Origin: Aptenodytes patagonicus
Taxonomy: Eukaryota > Chordata > Aves > Sphenisciformes > Spheniscidae
Direction: 5' to 3'
NCBI RefSeq assembly: GCF_965638725.1
Contig: NC_134949.1
Location: 82,366,017 to 82,430,016 of the forward strand
DNA: 64,000 bases
Made by a program: the position numbers and the translations under genes. The notes under the pieces were generated by a model. It was not told where the DNA came from and did no database searches. It saw only the letters and a program-made list of their open reading frames with translations. The stretch's first letter is position 1. Each line of letters begins with the position of its first letter. Below are positions 26,849-38,300 of this stretch, piece after piece.

Positions 26849-29800
26849 CTTTCCCATGCAGTCAAGAGAAAGACAGACAGCATCCCCTAGGAATGATTCA
26901 AAGAAATAGCCATTATTCTCTCTGAGTCACCGTTTGGAGGAGTTATTTCCCCATAAATCATAAGGGAGCCTGGAGAGCAGACTTTGTTGCTAGGCAAACT
27001 CTGCATTTGTGAAATGTTTCGCAGTCAAACCAGGTGGTCTGCAGTACTTGCCAGATAATTTGCAGTGTTACTTTGCAATTATTTCATACAATTTTATATG
27101 AAATTTAACAGGTGATTATAATCCACTAGGAGCACTAAGAGAACAATAGTGGACAGTACTTCAAGACGCTGAATGTGTATTACTAACTTGACAGAAGACC
27201 ATCCACTTATTCCTGCTGGGCTACGTTTCTGCTGGATTAATAAGTTGAACTGGCTCAGTGATCCAAGGATATCCAAGGAGCTGGCAGGAGCAAACTGAAT
27301 GGATGGGGCAGATAAGGGGAGCAGAACTGGAGGTGGTCTGTTAGCAATGGGCTGTTAGATCGGCTCACCCCATCCCATGGGAAGTTATGGGATATAAAGA
27401 TTGGTCTAACTTTTAAATGAGAACAAGGTCCAACACTCATTTAACAAGTGGCCAAACCAGCACAAAGTAACCTGGAACAGCTGCAAGTTCTCACTTAAAC
27501 TTTCACAGTGTTACACGACAAGAAAGTGGCAGGCCTGAGAACACAATCTAACAGTCCCTCTCATGGGCCTCCCTCTCGCCTTAGACTTGCCTCCCTTTTC
27601 AACCAGCCTGTGGTTTCTCTACTGACTGCCAGCGAGCCTTCCAGCTGTGCTAACTCCAGCAGTGATGCTGACATCCGTTTGCTAAGAACTGGACTGAGAC
27701 CAACAGCTCCTTTTGTATCTCCCCACAGTCATTACTTCTTCACTATTGACTTGGACAAGATTCAAACCAGTTGCCTACGGGTGAAAGGTTCCTTCTCCTG
27801 TCATGAATTCCACGCTCCCTCTTCCCCCTAGCTTCCAGCTGTCATCTCCTACCCTTTTTTCCTCCCAGTGGCTCTCTCTGAGCTTCTTGACCATTTTCAG
27901 CTGTCCCGCAGTTCCAGCTCCTTGTGCCTATCCAGCCTTCTGATCTCCAAAAGCTGCTAGTCCTTGTTTCTTTGTCCTTCCTGCTTAAGTCTGCTTCTCT
28001 TTGTCTCAAGCTAGCCTGCTCTTGTATTGCTTTTCCTCCAGTTTCAGCAGTCTCAGTTTCTACAACAATCCAATCTAGCTTTCTGTCTCTTGGTCCCAGG
28101 TTTTCCTCTGGCCCTGTTTCACCAGACTCAGCGTAGCCATTTGTTCTGCTTCCTCACTTCTTAGTCCAAGTGCTACCCACCTAGGTTCCCTCTAAGCTTC
28201 TGGCTTTTAACTAAAAATAAATCAGCTACCCAGCCAACAGCAGCTGAAGAGACGAAAATTAGAAGTCACTGGATGCTCCAGAGAAATGGAAAAGATAGGA
28301 CAAGGAGGTTGGACTACAGTGAGTAAAAACAACAGGGTGTATCCAAGGGTAAAAGGTACGATGGATCCACCTTGCTTGCTGAGGTATATGGCCAGTTAGC
28401 CTCAGCAAAAACTCAGTTGTTTTTTTGCTGGGACCTGAGCTGGTGCAGCTGTGCAGCACAGGGCTCAACTGACGTAGACACAGCCTTAGGCTGACACAAG
28501 GTGGCCTCTATCACTCACACTCAGAACAAATGAACATCCAACAGCAAGCAGTTACCTCTTCTCCCTGAAAACAGGTGAAACCATACTGCTCTCCTGTTAT
28601 CAGTCACCACTTGTGTGTATGGGTGCACATATAGTGATCCTTTTCTTTCAATAGGCTTGAGTTGCACCTTCCTACTTCTGGTTTTGTGCCTCTACAAACA
28701 TGGCAGAAAAGCCCAACCACCTCCACCCTTTGCCTATGGCAAAGGTGGCCTGCAAAGACTTGGCAGTGGAACATTCCCCACCAAAATTACATTTTAGCAC
28801 TTCGAGCACAGACATTGGATCCTGTTTTTGGTTTGTTATCATTGCTACCTAGTGACTAAATGGGGGTCAATAATCTTATCAGGAAAACTGTCTGGCTTCA
28901 CCCCTCCCCGCTCAGTTCACATGTATGTGAACACAATATTTTATCTAAATGAACACAATAGTCTAGACTATAATTGAGCCATTCCAGTTGTAATTAAATA
29001 TATATGTTTCAGAAATGTAAACTCATCACATGAATAAGGCTCCACTCACAACTAAATGATTTAAATGTGTGGATTTGCCAAGTAACTTCATTACCATACA
29101 TAACTCATCACCAATACATATTGTAGTACTCATTCAAAAGATAAAATATGAGGATTATACCCTAATATCTTGACATGTGGGTGTGATTTAAACAAGGGCA
29201 TAGTTGAGCTTAGAAATCAAATTCAAGACAGGCACGCACTTCTTTTTCTGGACTGAGGACCATATGGCAAACAGCTGGACCCTAACATATATTGATACCC
29301 AGTACCCTGAGGCTCTTACATAGCCACAATAACTGGTTGGTTGGGATCAATGTATTGGTATTGCGTGTCACAGCTGTTTCTCAATCCCTCACCTCTAACT
29401 TGTCCTCTACCCTGTTCTTGGGGATTTCAGGAGTTAAGTATTTCATGGGACTTCCAGTGAAGCTGAAAATTACCTAAGCGAGAAGGTTTTCAGGACTGGG
29501 AGGGGGAATTCTCAAGCAAACCCACTCACACCTTCAAACATTTTATTTTGAAACCACGATTTTAGCTTCAAATAACTCCACTAAAATAACACTAATTCCA
29601 GATTTAATTAGAAAAGGGAATTATTTTTGCCTAACACACATTATAAAGTTCCTTAAGTTTACTCCCTTAAAAGAAACTTGAAGTATCAGGCACACTACAG
29701 ATGTTACACAAGATGAGATTATCTTGGTAATTTCAGAATGCAGGAGGAAGGTTACCTCCTGGAACACTTACTGTTCCCTCATTTTGCCTGTTTTCTGGAA

Positions 29801-31795
29801 AGTTATGTTCTTTCTAGCAGAACTGGCTCCAGATCAGAACAGACTCCAGTCCCTCTTGGATAGAAACTTCCCACAAGTTTGTACATGAGTTATGTGGTCT
29901 TTGCGGCATATGAAGGACAATGAAGGGACGCTGCATATCCAGGTCCCCCAGGCTACACAGATATCAGCTACATACTTGGAAGATTGGATTTGTTATGAAA
30001 ATAGTCATCATCATCTGATCAACTCTACATAAGTTACCCCAAACCCACAGATCTAACATGAGAAACTTTTTTTAAAATAAATTACAGCTTATTCTCATTA
30101 TAAAATTAATTATATTTTAGATTAGAACTTTATTGCTTTAACAATGTTTAACTTTAATGATACTTAATGTTGTATAGTATGTTCTTTCCAAACCAGAAAC
30201 TTGTTACATAAGTGAACACACCATGTAGTTATTGTGATAATTATTAGTACAAATATACTTAGGACAAAATGCTGGCCAAAAACTACGTTTAAAAGTTTTG
30301 CTTTCAGGCAATCTCAAAGGAAAAGCTTTTAAAAAGAGGTCAATTCACATATTCTTTCATTTAAGTTAGGAACACTTGTACTGTTAAAAAAAAAAGAAGA
30401 GTTTTCTGTTAGTAATACCAATATTTAGTCCAATTTTCTAGTATGGCAGGTGTGTGTGTATATATATAGATTTTTAATTTTTTTTTTTTTTTATTTAAAT
30501 GCCCACTGCTGAATGTAAGTACACATTAAAGGTCAAACTTAGTCTGAGGTAAAAGCAACACAGATGATGAAACAAATGCATTTTAGCAAAATTAGTAAGT
30601 CCTAACCTGAAATAGGCTTAAATCATGACTATTCACATATTTAAATCTACACAAATTACATCTGTTTAAGCCTTAGGAATTATTATATACTATAAGCATA
30701 GTCCTTGAAAGAGGCCCTATCCTTTTACTTGGTAAAATTTCATGAATGAAAAAAACCTTTTAAAAAATCCATATATGATTTTGAGGGGTGAAAGGAAGCA
30801 AATAGTAATAAGACCATCTATTTTATGTCAGATAGAAGCATTATGATTCATTCTTATAATTACCATATCTTTCTCTGGGCAGTTCCTGACTGCAGTAACT
30901 GATAATAGTTTTTCCAAAATGCAGTCAGGCCATAGAAAAGTTCATCTGAGACAAACAGAATAATTGCAAAACTCTGCATTTCTTCAGGATATATGCTAAT
31001 TCTATAATAAAAGCAAGGACTTTTGGCTCAGTTTACATTCACTATAGCCAGTAAAACTTCCTCTTGCCTCTGTGAGAGCACAATTGGGCCTTTTCTACAG
31101 CTAAGATGACAAATCATCATTCTTTTAAGCAGCATTCAAAATAGTAATTGAGGTCCTGCTAAACCTGACAGATACCATAAGCAGCTAAAAGAAAACAGTA
31201 GCAGCTGTATTAATATATTAACCACTGTTTTACAAGGGTAAATGGAAGCCTTAATTTCCTCCTTGCATGTACTACACACATGGCATAATGAGAGACTTTG
31301 TACTCATGTGTTCACAACTGTAAATTAATTCAAATTAGTAATGTTATGACTATATGTTTGTCCAACAAATTACTTGTTTTGGCACTTCAGCATGTGCAAA
31401 ATGGACTTATAAAAATGTGACATATCTGATCACAGCTGAACCTTCCACATCTCATGCTAAAAACTGCAGTGTCTGAAGCTGGAGCAATGTAAAGCAGCTA
31501 AGGCAGCAATAAAAACTGCCATGAGCATATAGGACTTCCCCTCAGAAATATCAAATATACAGTGTGCATCTTCAAAGACAAATATCAAGTGAAGAATAAA
31601 AAGCCCTCCTCTGGAAGTGTTAATGGATATAGCGGCTGATCCTTTGAGAAACTGGCTTCTCCATTGCTTTCAATGGGATTACTCATGCAACAGGTTTTCA
31701 GCCCAGGAGCTCAAGTACTATGATTTCTGGCTGATTAAGTGGACAGTTTCAGATTTTTCTTACACCAAAGATTATGTGAAAATGTAGGTACTTAC
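26849..31795. other. Presumed intron 1 of the KCNQ1-like gene; no accepted exon
   Basis: Includes a pyrimidine-rich stretch (27540-28200). Exon-like splice signals near 28550 and 29750 bound only segments of 9-25 bases. No Kv7 S1 coding block was found. Confidence 0.5.
30454..30495 (+). repeat. TG/TA repeat followed by poly-T
   Basis: TGTGTGTGTATATATATAGA and then a run of about 15 T. Simple repeat. Confidence 0.75.
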
Positions 31796-32178
31796 ACAGT
31801 AAAATGATAGATAAAACACTTCCATCCACTGGGCCTCTCCAGGAAGTTGTAGACATCTCTCTGCGTACTAGTTTTAGTTAAATAATGGCTATGGAAACAC
31901 TTTGTTGTACAGGCCCTGCGGACTTCACTTTCTGTCAAGGCTGCAGCCTTTGTGCCTTCCTCAGGGTTACGGGGAATCCCGGATCCATTATTCACCAGGG
32001 TTTCTGGATCCAGCGCCACAGAAGAATACTGCATATTGCTTAGGTTCCCCCTGACTTCCAGCAACGCTGCAGATTTCCTATTTCCATTCAGACTGCTAAG
32101 CTGGGAAGAGGAGCCTTGAACCTGTCCACAGTGGTTATACATCTGGTGCCCAACAGTTTCTCCGCTATCACAGGACAT
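31796..32178 (-). CDS. KCNQ1-like (Kv7.1-type) potassium channel, first coding exon only
   Basis: Voltage-gated K+ channel alpha subunit of the Kv7 family, N-terminal cytoplasmic part. The exon opens after the acceptor GTTGTTACAG (32181-32180), ATG at 32178, and encodes 127 codons plus two bases. The last 18 or so residues, [18 protein letters not shown], are nearly identical to the pre-S1 segment of KCNQ1; other Kv7 members differ here. The donor ACTGT|GTAAGT splits a valine codon after its second base, as at the end of KCNQ1 exon 1 (codon 129 in human, 128 here). Residues 1-105 do not match mammalian KCNQ1 apart from a possible VALDP/VSLDP similarity. S1-S6 and the pore are not in the window; I looked for an exon 2 with the FSVLSTIEQY block and found none. 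It could be the sole expressed start of a long gene, as KCNQ1 intron 1 is large, or an orphan remnant. Confidence 0.85.
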
Positions 32179-32179
32179 T

Positions 32180-33986
32180 CTGTAACAACGCACAAGTATT
32201 ACTAACCCTGATCAATATTTAAAATCATGAAGAAGGTACAGTATGTCCTGCCTGCCCAGGGTGTTCTCCAGCAGCTGATAAGATGACTTTCTGCGGTTAT
32301 CACGGAGCTTCTCTGTGACACAAGTGTGAGCTGTCAGCCTGTCACCTGCTGTCACCCACAGCCTCTGAAATTAAATCAGAAAAAAATGTATTGGACAATG
32401 ACACATGCTAGGCACCAGAAGTAACAGGAGGCCGGGAAAGGAAAGATGTTAAGACTTCTGTAGGAAGGAAGAAAATTACAATTCAAAGTTACATTTGTTA
32501 AGAAGGAAGCCTAAAACTATTTAAATCGTGCAACAGCAGCAGAGTTGTCTTGAGAGATGATCCTATGATATTATTTTAAGCTGAGCAGTTCTTGAAGTGT
32601 CCCGATTAGAAGGGGAACTGTGAAAATTTCCTGGAAGTTATAAACTTGCTGTTGCCTGAAACACACTAGATTGAGGTTTTGAACTTCAACATCTACACCT
32701 CAAGAGATCTTATCTAGGCTGTCAGTGCTACAGAAAGATTTTAAGACTTGAATAAATTATTTCAGTCACCTCATGGGATCTGATCTTGCAGTCCACAGTA
32801 CTCAGGAACAATTTTTCTCAAGTCTAAAAATGAGGATGTCATTAATGATAACTGTCACTAGGAGGTTAATATTGTTAGAAGGGAGAAGATCAAAGACTCC
32901 TGGCCTGATTCTTGATTTTCTTCAAGCCATTTAATGTTTGCTGATAACTTTGCTACTCTCAAGCAAGTACCTAGAGAAAACAGAATTAAAAATAAGACTC
33001 TTATAGATCAATATATATTTCATGGGGCAGACTTAAATTGCTGCTAATACATAGATACTTAGCAGCAATATTAATCATTTTGTGAGACTGAGAGCAGCTT
33101 TCTGAAGTGTCATTTTTTGTGCTGCCTCATTTCTTACATGCTACCATGAAGAGCTTCCTTATTTAAAATGCTTAGCTAAAATGAAAAAATGAAAATATGA
33201 TGAAAATATGAGAATATTAAAAGTATCATAAGAGGTGACTTTAACTTCAAAGCACTGCTAATGTTAATGTCAAAATTATGTCTGTAATGTCATATTGTAA
33301 TGTACTGTTATTCGCAATATAAATCCCACACACCTAGGAGTTGCAGCTGACTGCTCCGCTGTCAGAAGAGGCTCACACCCACATTTTGAGTTACTTTAGC
33401 CTCAGCAGAATAGAGTAATTTAGAGAGAGAATTTCAGCCTTTACCCCCTCTTTCTAAATAAAGCTTATTTTTTGGTGTTGCTTAAAGATCCTCATGTGTA
33501 GTGGATGAACTACCATTGTAGTACACCTGAACAGAGCCCTCTAAGTTATTCCACAAAATATTTACACGCAGTACTGGACTTGTTACAACATGCTCATTGC
33601 TTAACACTGTTCATGGTAAGGCAGACTGATGCATTTCTACATTAGTCCTATAGCAGATAGAGAAATACTTCCTTTCCCTCATCAGTTCTCTTAACACTGA
33701 AAAGCTGTAGGGACCAAACAATAAAGTTAAAACACAAAGACTTTCATCCCAGCCAATCTACAAGAACATAAGAAACACCTATCAGAAGTACACTCCCTCC
33801 GTATCATTCATTTTAGGGGGCTGAGGCTACCTAGACAAGTGCTTGTAGCAAAGGCTGGCTACCCAGCAGTTGCAAAGAGAGCCACCTGAAACACACTTGC
33901 TAGCCTGCTTAATCAAAACAGGAGATCCCACACAGCCAGACACAAAGCACAGAAAAACCTGAAACCAGCTGGCAAACAGTACCTAC
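32180..33986 (-). other. Intron between the non-coding and coding first exons of the KCNQ1-like gene
   Basis: Bounded by GTAGGT at its start and GTTGTTACAG at its end on the minus strand. No other feature seen. Confidence 0.55.
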
Positions 33987-34110
33987 CTTCTCTCATCACA
34001 TGTCCTTCTACTCCTTCTCGTTGCTGCTCCCTCAGCTCCACACAGCAGACTCCCTGGATAGGTGCAGGGGAAGGAGCTGCTGCCTGACTCTGCCCCCAGC
34101 TTATCAAGTC
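33987..34110 (-). other. Non-coding first exon of the KCNQ1-like gene (5' end approximate)
   Basis: Lies between the TATA-like element and the strong donor GAGAAG|GTAGGTAC. It carries two upstream ATGs: one is an immediate ATG-TGA (34001-33996). The second (33996) would read across the splice junction, out of frame, past the real start codon for about 34 codons. Both could lower translation of the main frame. Confidence 0.5.
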
Positions 34111-34135
34111 CCACCCTGAGCAAGGCAGGGTCCCT

Positions 34136-34157
34136 CCCTTTTATCTGCCTTATATGG
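34136..34157 (-). promoter_or_regulatory. CArG box plus TATA-like element upstream of the KCNQ1-like gene
   Basis: CCTTATATGG at 34148-34157 is an exact CC(A/T)6GG serum-response-factor site. Directly downstream on the minus strand, AGATAAAAGG at 34145-34136 is a TATA-like box. A start site near 34110 would give a first exon ending at the donor GAGAAG|GTAGGT (33987). CArG boxes are typical of muscle and immediate-early promoters. SRF control of this gene is an inference from position only. Confidence 0.5.
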
Positions 34158-34989
34158 CTGCCCTTGCAAAAGGCAGAGAAAGAACTGGGGAGCAGTTTTG
34201 ACGATTTCAGAGAGGAGTTACTTGTGCTTCTTCCTGTTGTCAAAACTAGCAATCACAAGCAACAGCTTAATTTTGCTGAGGATCATCCTCCTTTCCCTCC
34301 CAGTCCTTTTCTTATCTGCATACACTTAATTGCAATGGGTTAAGAGTGGCATTTCCTTACTTCACATCTTTTAAAAATGTGAATTAGGTGTTGCTTGTAG
34401 CTAGCTGGAGGCTCTGCAGCAGCCTTTCATATTGAGTAAGTCTAAACAGGCAGCTTCAGTTGTTTGTTTTTTTTCCATTGAAGTTTTGGCAAAACCAAAA
34501 GCAGCACTTCATTATGTTACATTAAGTAATGGAAAATCAGAGTTCTCTATTGTTGTTGCCTTTCTGAACTACTGCTCTTTTTTTTTTTTTTTTAACTAAT
34601 TTGGGAGAAAGAGAATCCCAAACATAACCATTCCGGCATCAAATTCCTCATTTTATTGTTGAACTTTCTAATCAGGAAGGAGAAAGTGACTACTGCTATT
34701 TCTCTCTTTTTTTCCCTTTTGTAACAGAAAATAGACTATTGTCTGAAATGCCAGCATTACGAACATGAACTGTTTCCCACTTTTCCACAGTCATGTGGCC
34801 GAGAATGAAACAGAGGTAACCATTTTCTGGCAGTGGGGGGATGTTGCCATTTTACATGGTCTTCAACTTTTATCATAATTGTTCATGGGGCTGAGTCCTC
34901 TCATTCCTTGGAAAGATTATCGCAGAAAGTTACTTTCTTAGTTTCCCAGTTATATTTCCATACCACTGAAAAAAAGCATTCTTAGTTCC

Positions 34990-34995
34990 TTTATT
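34990..34995 (-). terminator. Polyadenylation signal AATAAA of gene X
   Basis: TTTATT on the plus strand reads AATAAA on the minus strand, about 45 bases downstream of the gene X stop codon. This gives a very short 3' UTR and leaves about 0.8 kb before the promoter of the next minus-strand gene. Confidence 0.5.
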
Positions 34996-35038
34996 TTTCT
35001 GATAAATATACTCTGATCAGTCGTACATTTTTAATTCT

Positions 35039-35321
35039 CTAAAAATCAGCTCCGCCAGAACGTTGTCCTTGGATGCTGTGTGGCTCTCTGTTTACACTGT
35101 ACACAGAATTGAATACAGTATCCCAGACAGTGCTGTAGGTGAACCGTTGAGAAGGAATAATACCTGGTTGGAGCCACAGAACTCCTTCTCCAGGATTTTG
35201 TTCATGCTTCTTCCTTGAAATGCCTTCTGCATCAATTAATACCTTCTCCGCTGTATTAACTTTTCCAGGCAGTAATTTTCTAAATGCAAAAATTGTTGAC
35301 TGTTCTCCCATCTGACCTCTC
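35039..35321 (-). CDS. Gene X terminal exon with TAG stop
   Basis: Starts after AATTATATTCAG in phase 2 and runs 93 codons to TAG at 35041-35039. It includes FAFRKLLPGKVNTAEKVL, WLQPGIIPSQRFTYSTVW and a Gly/Ser/Arg-rich end. An AATAAA signal lies about 45 bases past the stop. The composition is clearly coding-like. Confidence 0.65.
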
Positions 35322-38300
35322 CTGAATATAATTGTTCAAGCTCTAAATAACTAGCCAAAGTATGTAGGAAAAAAGCATTTCCAAAAAAATTTAACTATAA
35401 TTATCTTGGATATTTTAAGGTTTAAAATCTGCTTACTTTGAGGGAAAAGTAGCACCCAGCTTTATTGCAAACATAGAAATGCAACATAATAGCAGCAGGT
35501 CTGAAGCCACTGCAGAAATAGAACTCATAGCATCTGACTCCTATTTCTTGATCAGGGAAAACACAATAATTTAATGTTAAGATTTTATTAGACTGAACTG
35601 TGGAAAACATGTCCTTCACACACCCCCAAACATAGTATATCACATCTTGGGGCCTAACCCTCAAAAGGCAATTAGTCACCTAACTAATTTATGACTTATG
35701 TGAAATGGAAATGCATGATTTCAGGAATGTCTAACTGCTGAAGTTTTCACTGGTAAAATTACATATGCATATAATGCCCTGCAACTGCATATATACAAAA
35801 GTATGGCTTTTATGACTGGGCTCACTTCTCATCTCATGTTTAATCCTGGAGTGCCTGATGCAGCCCACATGCTCAGAGCATGTCTACCCCACACTGACAG
35901 CGCTGTATTTAGCACTAGGCACAGCAAACAGGATAATTTATAACCGAAAGGCCAGGATGGGGAGGCACAGGGAAATGTCTGGGTTTGAGATGGAGATTTG
36001 AACCCTTTTTGACAAGGAGACACTTCTCAGGAGGCTACCCTAAAAACAGGACTAAACCCATTTTCCATTGATAGCACCATCACTGACTCCTCCAGGGGTT
36101 GTATTTTAGAAGAAAGGCATTAATCAGTCATGCAAGAAACATAAAGGAATAATATGGAACCCACACGCTAGAAAAGATTTTGGATGGTAAATAACAGATG
36201 AGACTTGAGAAACATTCCTGCACTCCTCTGTTCATTTCAAATTCCATTCTCAGGACCTAAGCTTTCTGCATGCAGTGCTCTGAAACATCCACTTTGGGTT
36301 TGTGAATTCCACTTCCAGAACCGGGTCCCTAAAAATTAGACCTTGCTGAGTGCCATGTACCATTCTGGCTTAGCTACTGAGTCTTTTTTTAGCAATAATC
36401 ATGCTGGGGCACAAATTCACCATGCTGTGTGGCTTGAACTGGTTGTGCCGAGGCTGCCTGTAAGGGGAAAATGCCAATCCCTGCTTTTTGCTTGACCTTC
36501 CCAGTGTGGTGAGCCAATGGTCTTACAATGGACTGTAAACCAAAGCTTACTGTGGGTAATCAGGGATCTTGGAACAGGGTATAGGCTTGAGCCCCAAGTT
36601 CACACTAACAGTACTCTCTGCACTTTTTATTTTTGAGCTGCTGACTGAAGATGTCCTTTCTAGCAAATATGTTATAGTTCAGTTGACTGTAGCGCACTTT
36701 GCAATCCATGTAAAGTGCACTGTGAATACCATTATTCTTCCTCGCAAGGACATGCTGAAGATAAATTAAGATTATCAGGACTTCTGGACTATGATATTGG
36801 TTAGCAGAGTGTGACACTGGGCTTCCACTCACTCCCAAAAGCTTGACATGTAAAATACATTGTAGCATTTTATCACATGGGGAATGAGCTGAAGTGCTAA
36901 TTGCCTTTTATGCATGTAGGCACTGATCCATTATTTTAGTATTAATATAGATAGTCTACAAGGTTGACTGCTTTACCCAAGGTAGCACCTAACAATTCTG
37001 TAAATCTCTCAATTCCATGATGGAACTGCTGTAGAAAATTAAGATTAATTCCTTCAGTTATGCAGATTTTTCCTCTGTGTTCAAACTGAAAATAAAATGT
37101 GTTACTGGACAGAAAATGCAATTTCTTCCAAGAAATGCCTGAACTTAGTAACAGCTGTGATGTGAATAAAATGTCAGTCTCCTATAAACTAAGCTAGATT
37201 TTATACTTCAAGACATGGTTGTTATGCTGACTCTAATTAAACAAATTCTATCCACCTGGTGGAAATAGTAATGAATTAATTTACATTATCATTATAGAGG
37301 GAACTAGTAGCAACTTCCAGATCGGTTTGTCTGTACCCACCAAACCCATCCTTTTAATTCTTTGAAATTTCATCAAAATTGCAAGCATACAGACTGAAAT
37401 TTTCTTTTGGAAGTCTCTGTCTAATTCTGCTTTTGACTGGTTAAAAAGCTGTTCAGCAACCTTCGACCATAAAGACAGGAAAAAATAGCTAGCTCTTTTA
37501 AAATAAAAAACACTGGCAACAGACATATAGCAATCCCAAACTGAAACCAACTATATGTTATTTCACCTTTTGCTTATTCCGTTTCATTAATCTCTTCTGT
37601 CACCCCAACCATCCACTGTATCCAGGCAAACTCTGCTGTTCCATGCAATGAAAAGGGAAGAAGTGCTGGTTGCAGTGGCAGATACAATAATGCTATTAAA
37701 TGTTCCATGCTAAAGCACTGGGCAACATGGCAAAGATGCAACCCAAAGGGAAGGGTGAGAAGGATATCGATGTAAAGTATCTGTTGATGAAAAGAGTGCC
37801 TTCGTTTGAAGGATGCGGTTTTCAGCCTGGAAATAATAAAAGCACTGTATACACCCAATGGTATTGCCCACAGCTGCGGTTCCTGTGGCTGTCCTCAGCT
37901 TATAGGAATGACAAGAGGGGGAAAGTGCAACGGCTTGTATATTGAAAGCACACTTCGATTTATCCCCTTCCAGAGCGCGTTCAATGGCAAGCACTGGATT
38001 CAGCACCCTGGAGAGTGCACAGAGACCCCGCCCAGCGAGCCCCCACCTCGCCTCCCAGCCCGGCACGCCCTGAAAATTACGTATAACCACCAGCAGTTAA
38101 CTACGAGGGAACCTTAATCGTGTTAAACTCCCACAGAAATGTACAAAGCATTTGATGTGCAGAAAAGCTCCCAGATCACGCCCCCCACAAGCGAGCAAGG
38201 TGCATGTATGAGGTTTTCTTCAGTTAGTCCTGGTAAAAGAAGGGAACTCTTGTTTTCAAAACGGTTCTTCAGACTAGGTTGGTGGGAAAACCGGGCCAGC

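Noticed and set aside
27508..27831. 107-codon plus-strand frame
   Set aside because: It falls in a pyrimidine-rich tract with low-complexity composition, no splice context and no family likeness.
1..31795. Search for KCNQ1-like exon 2 (FSVLSTIEQY block)
   Set aside because: No minus-strand match was found by eye, so it is presumed to lie outside the window.
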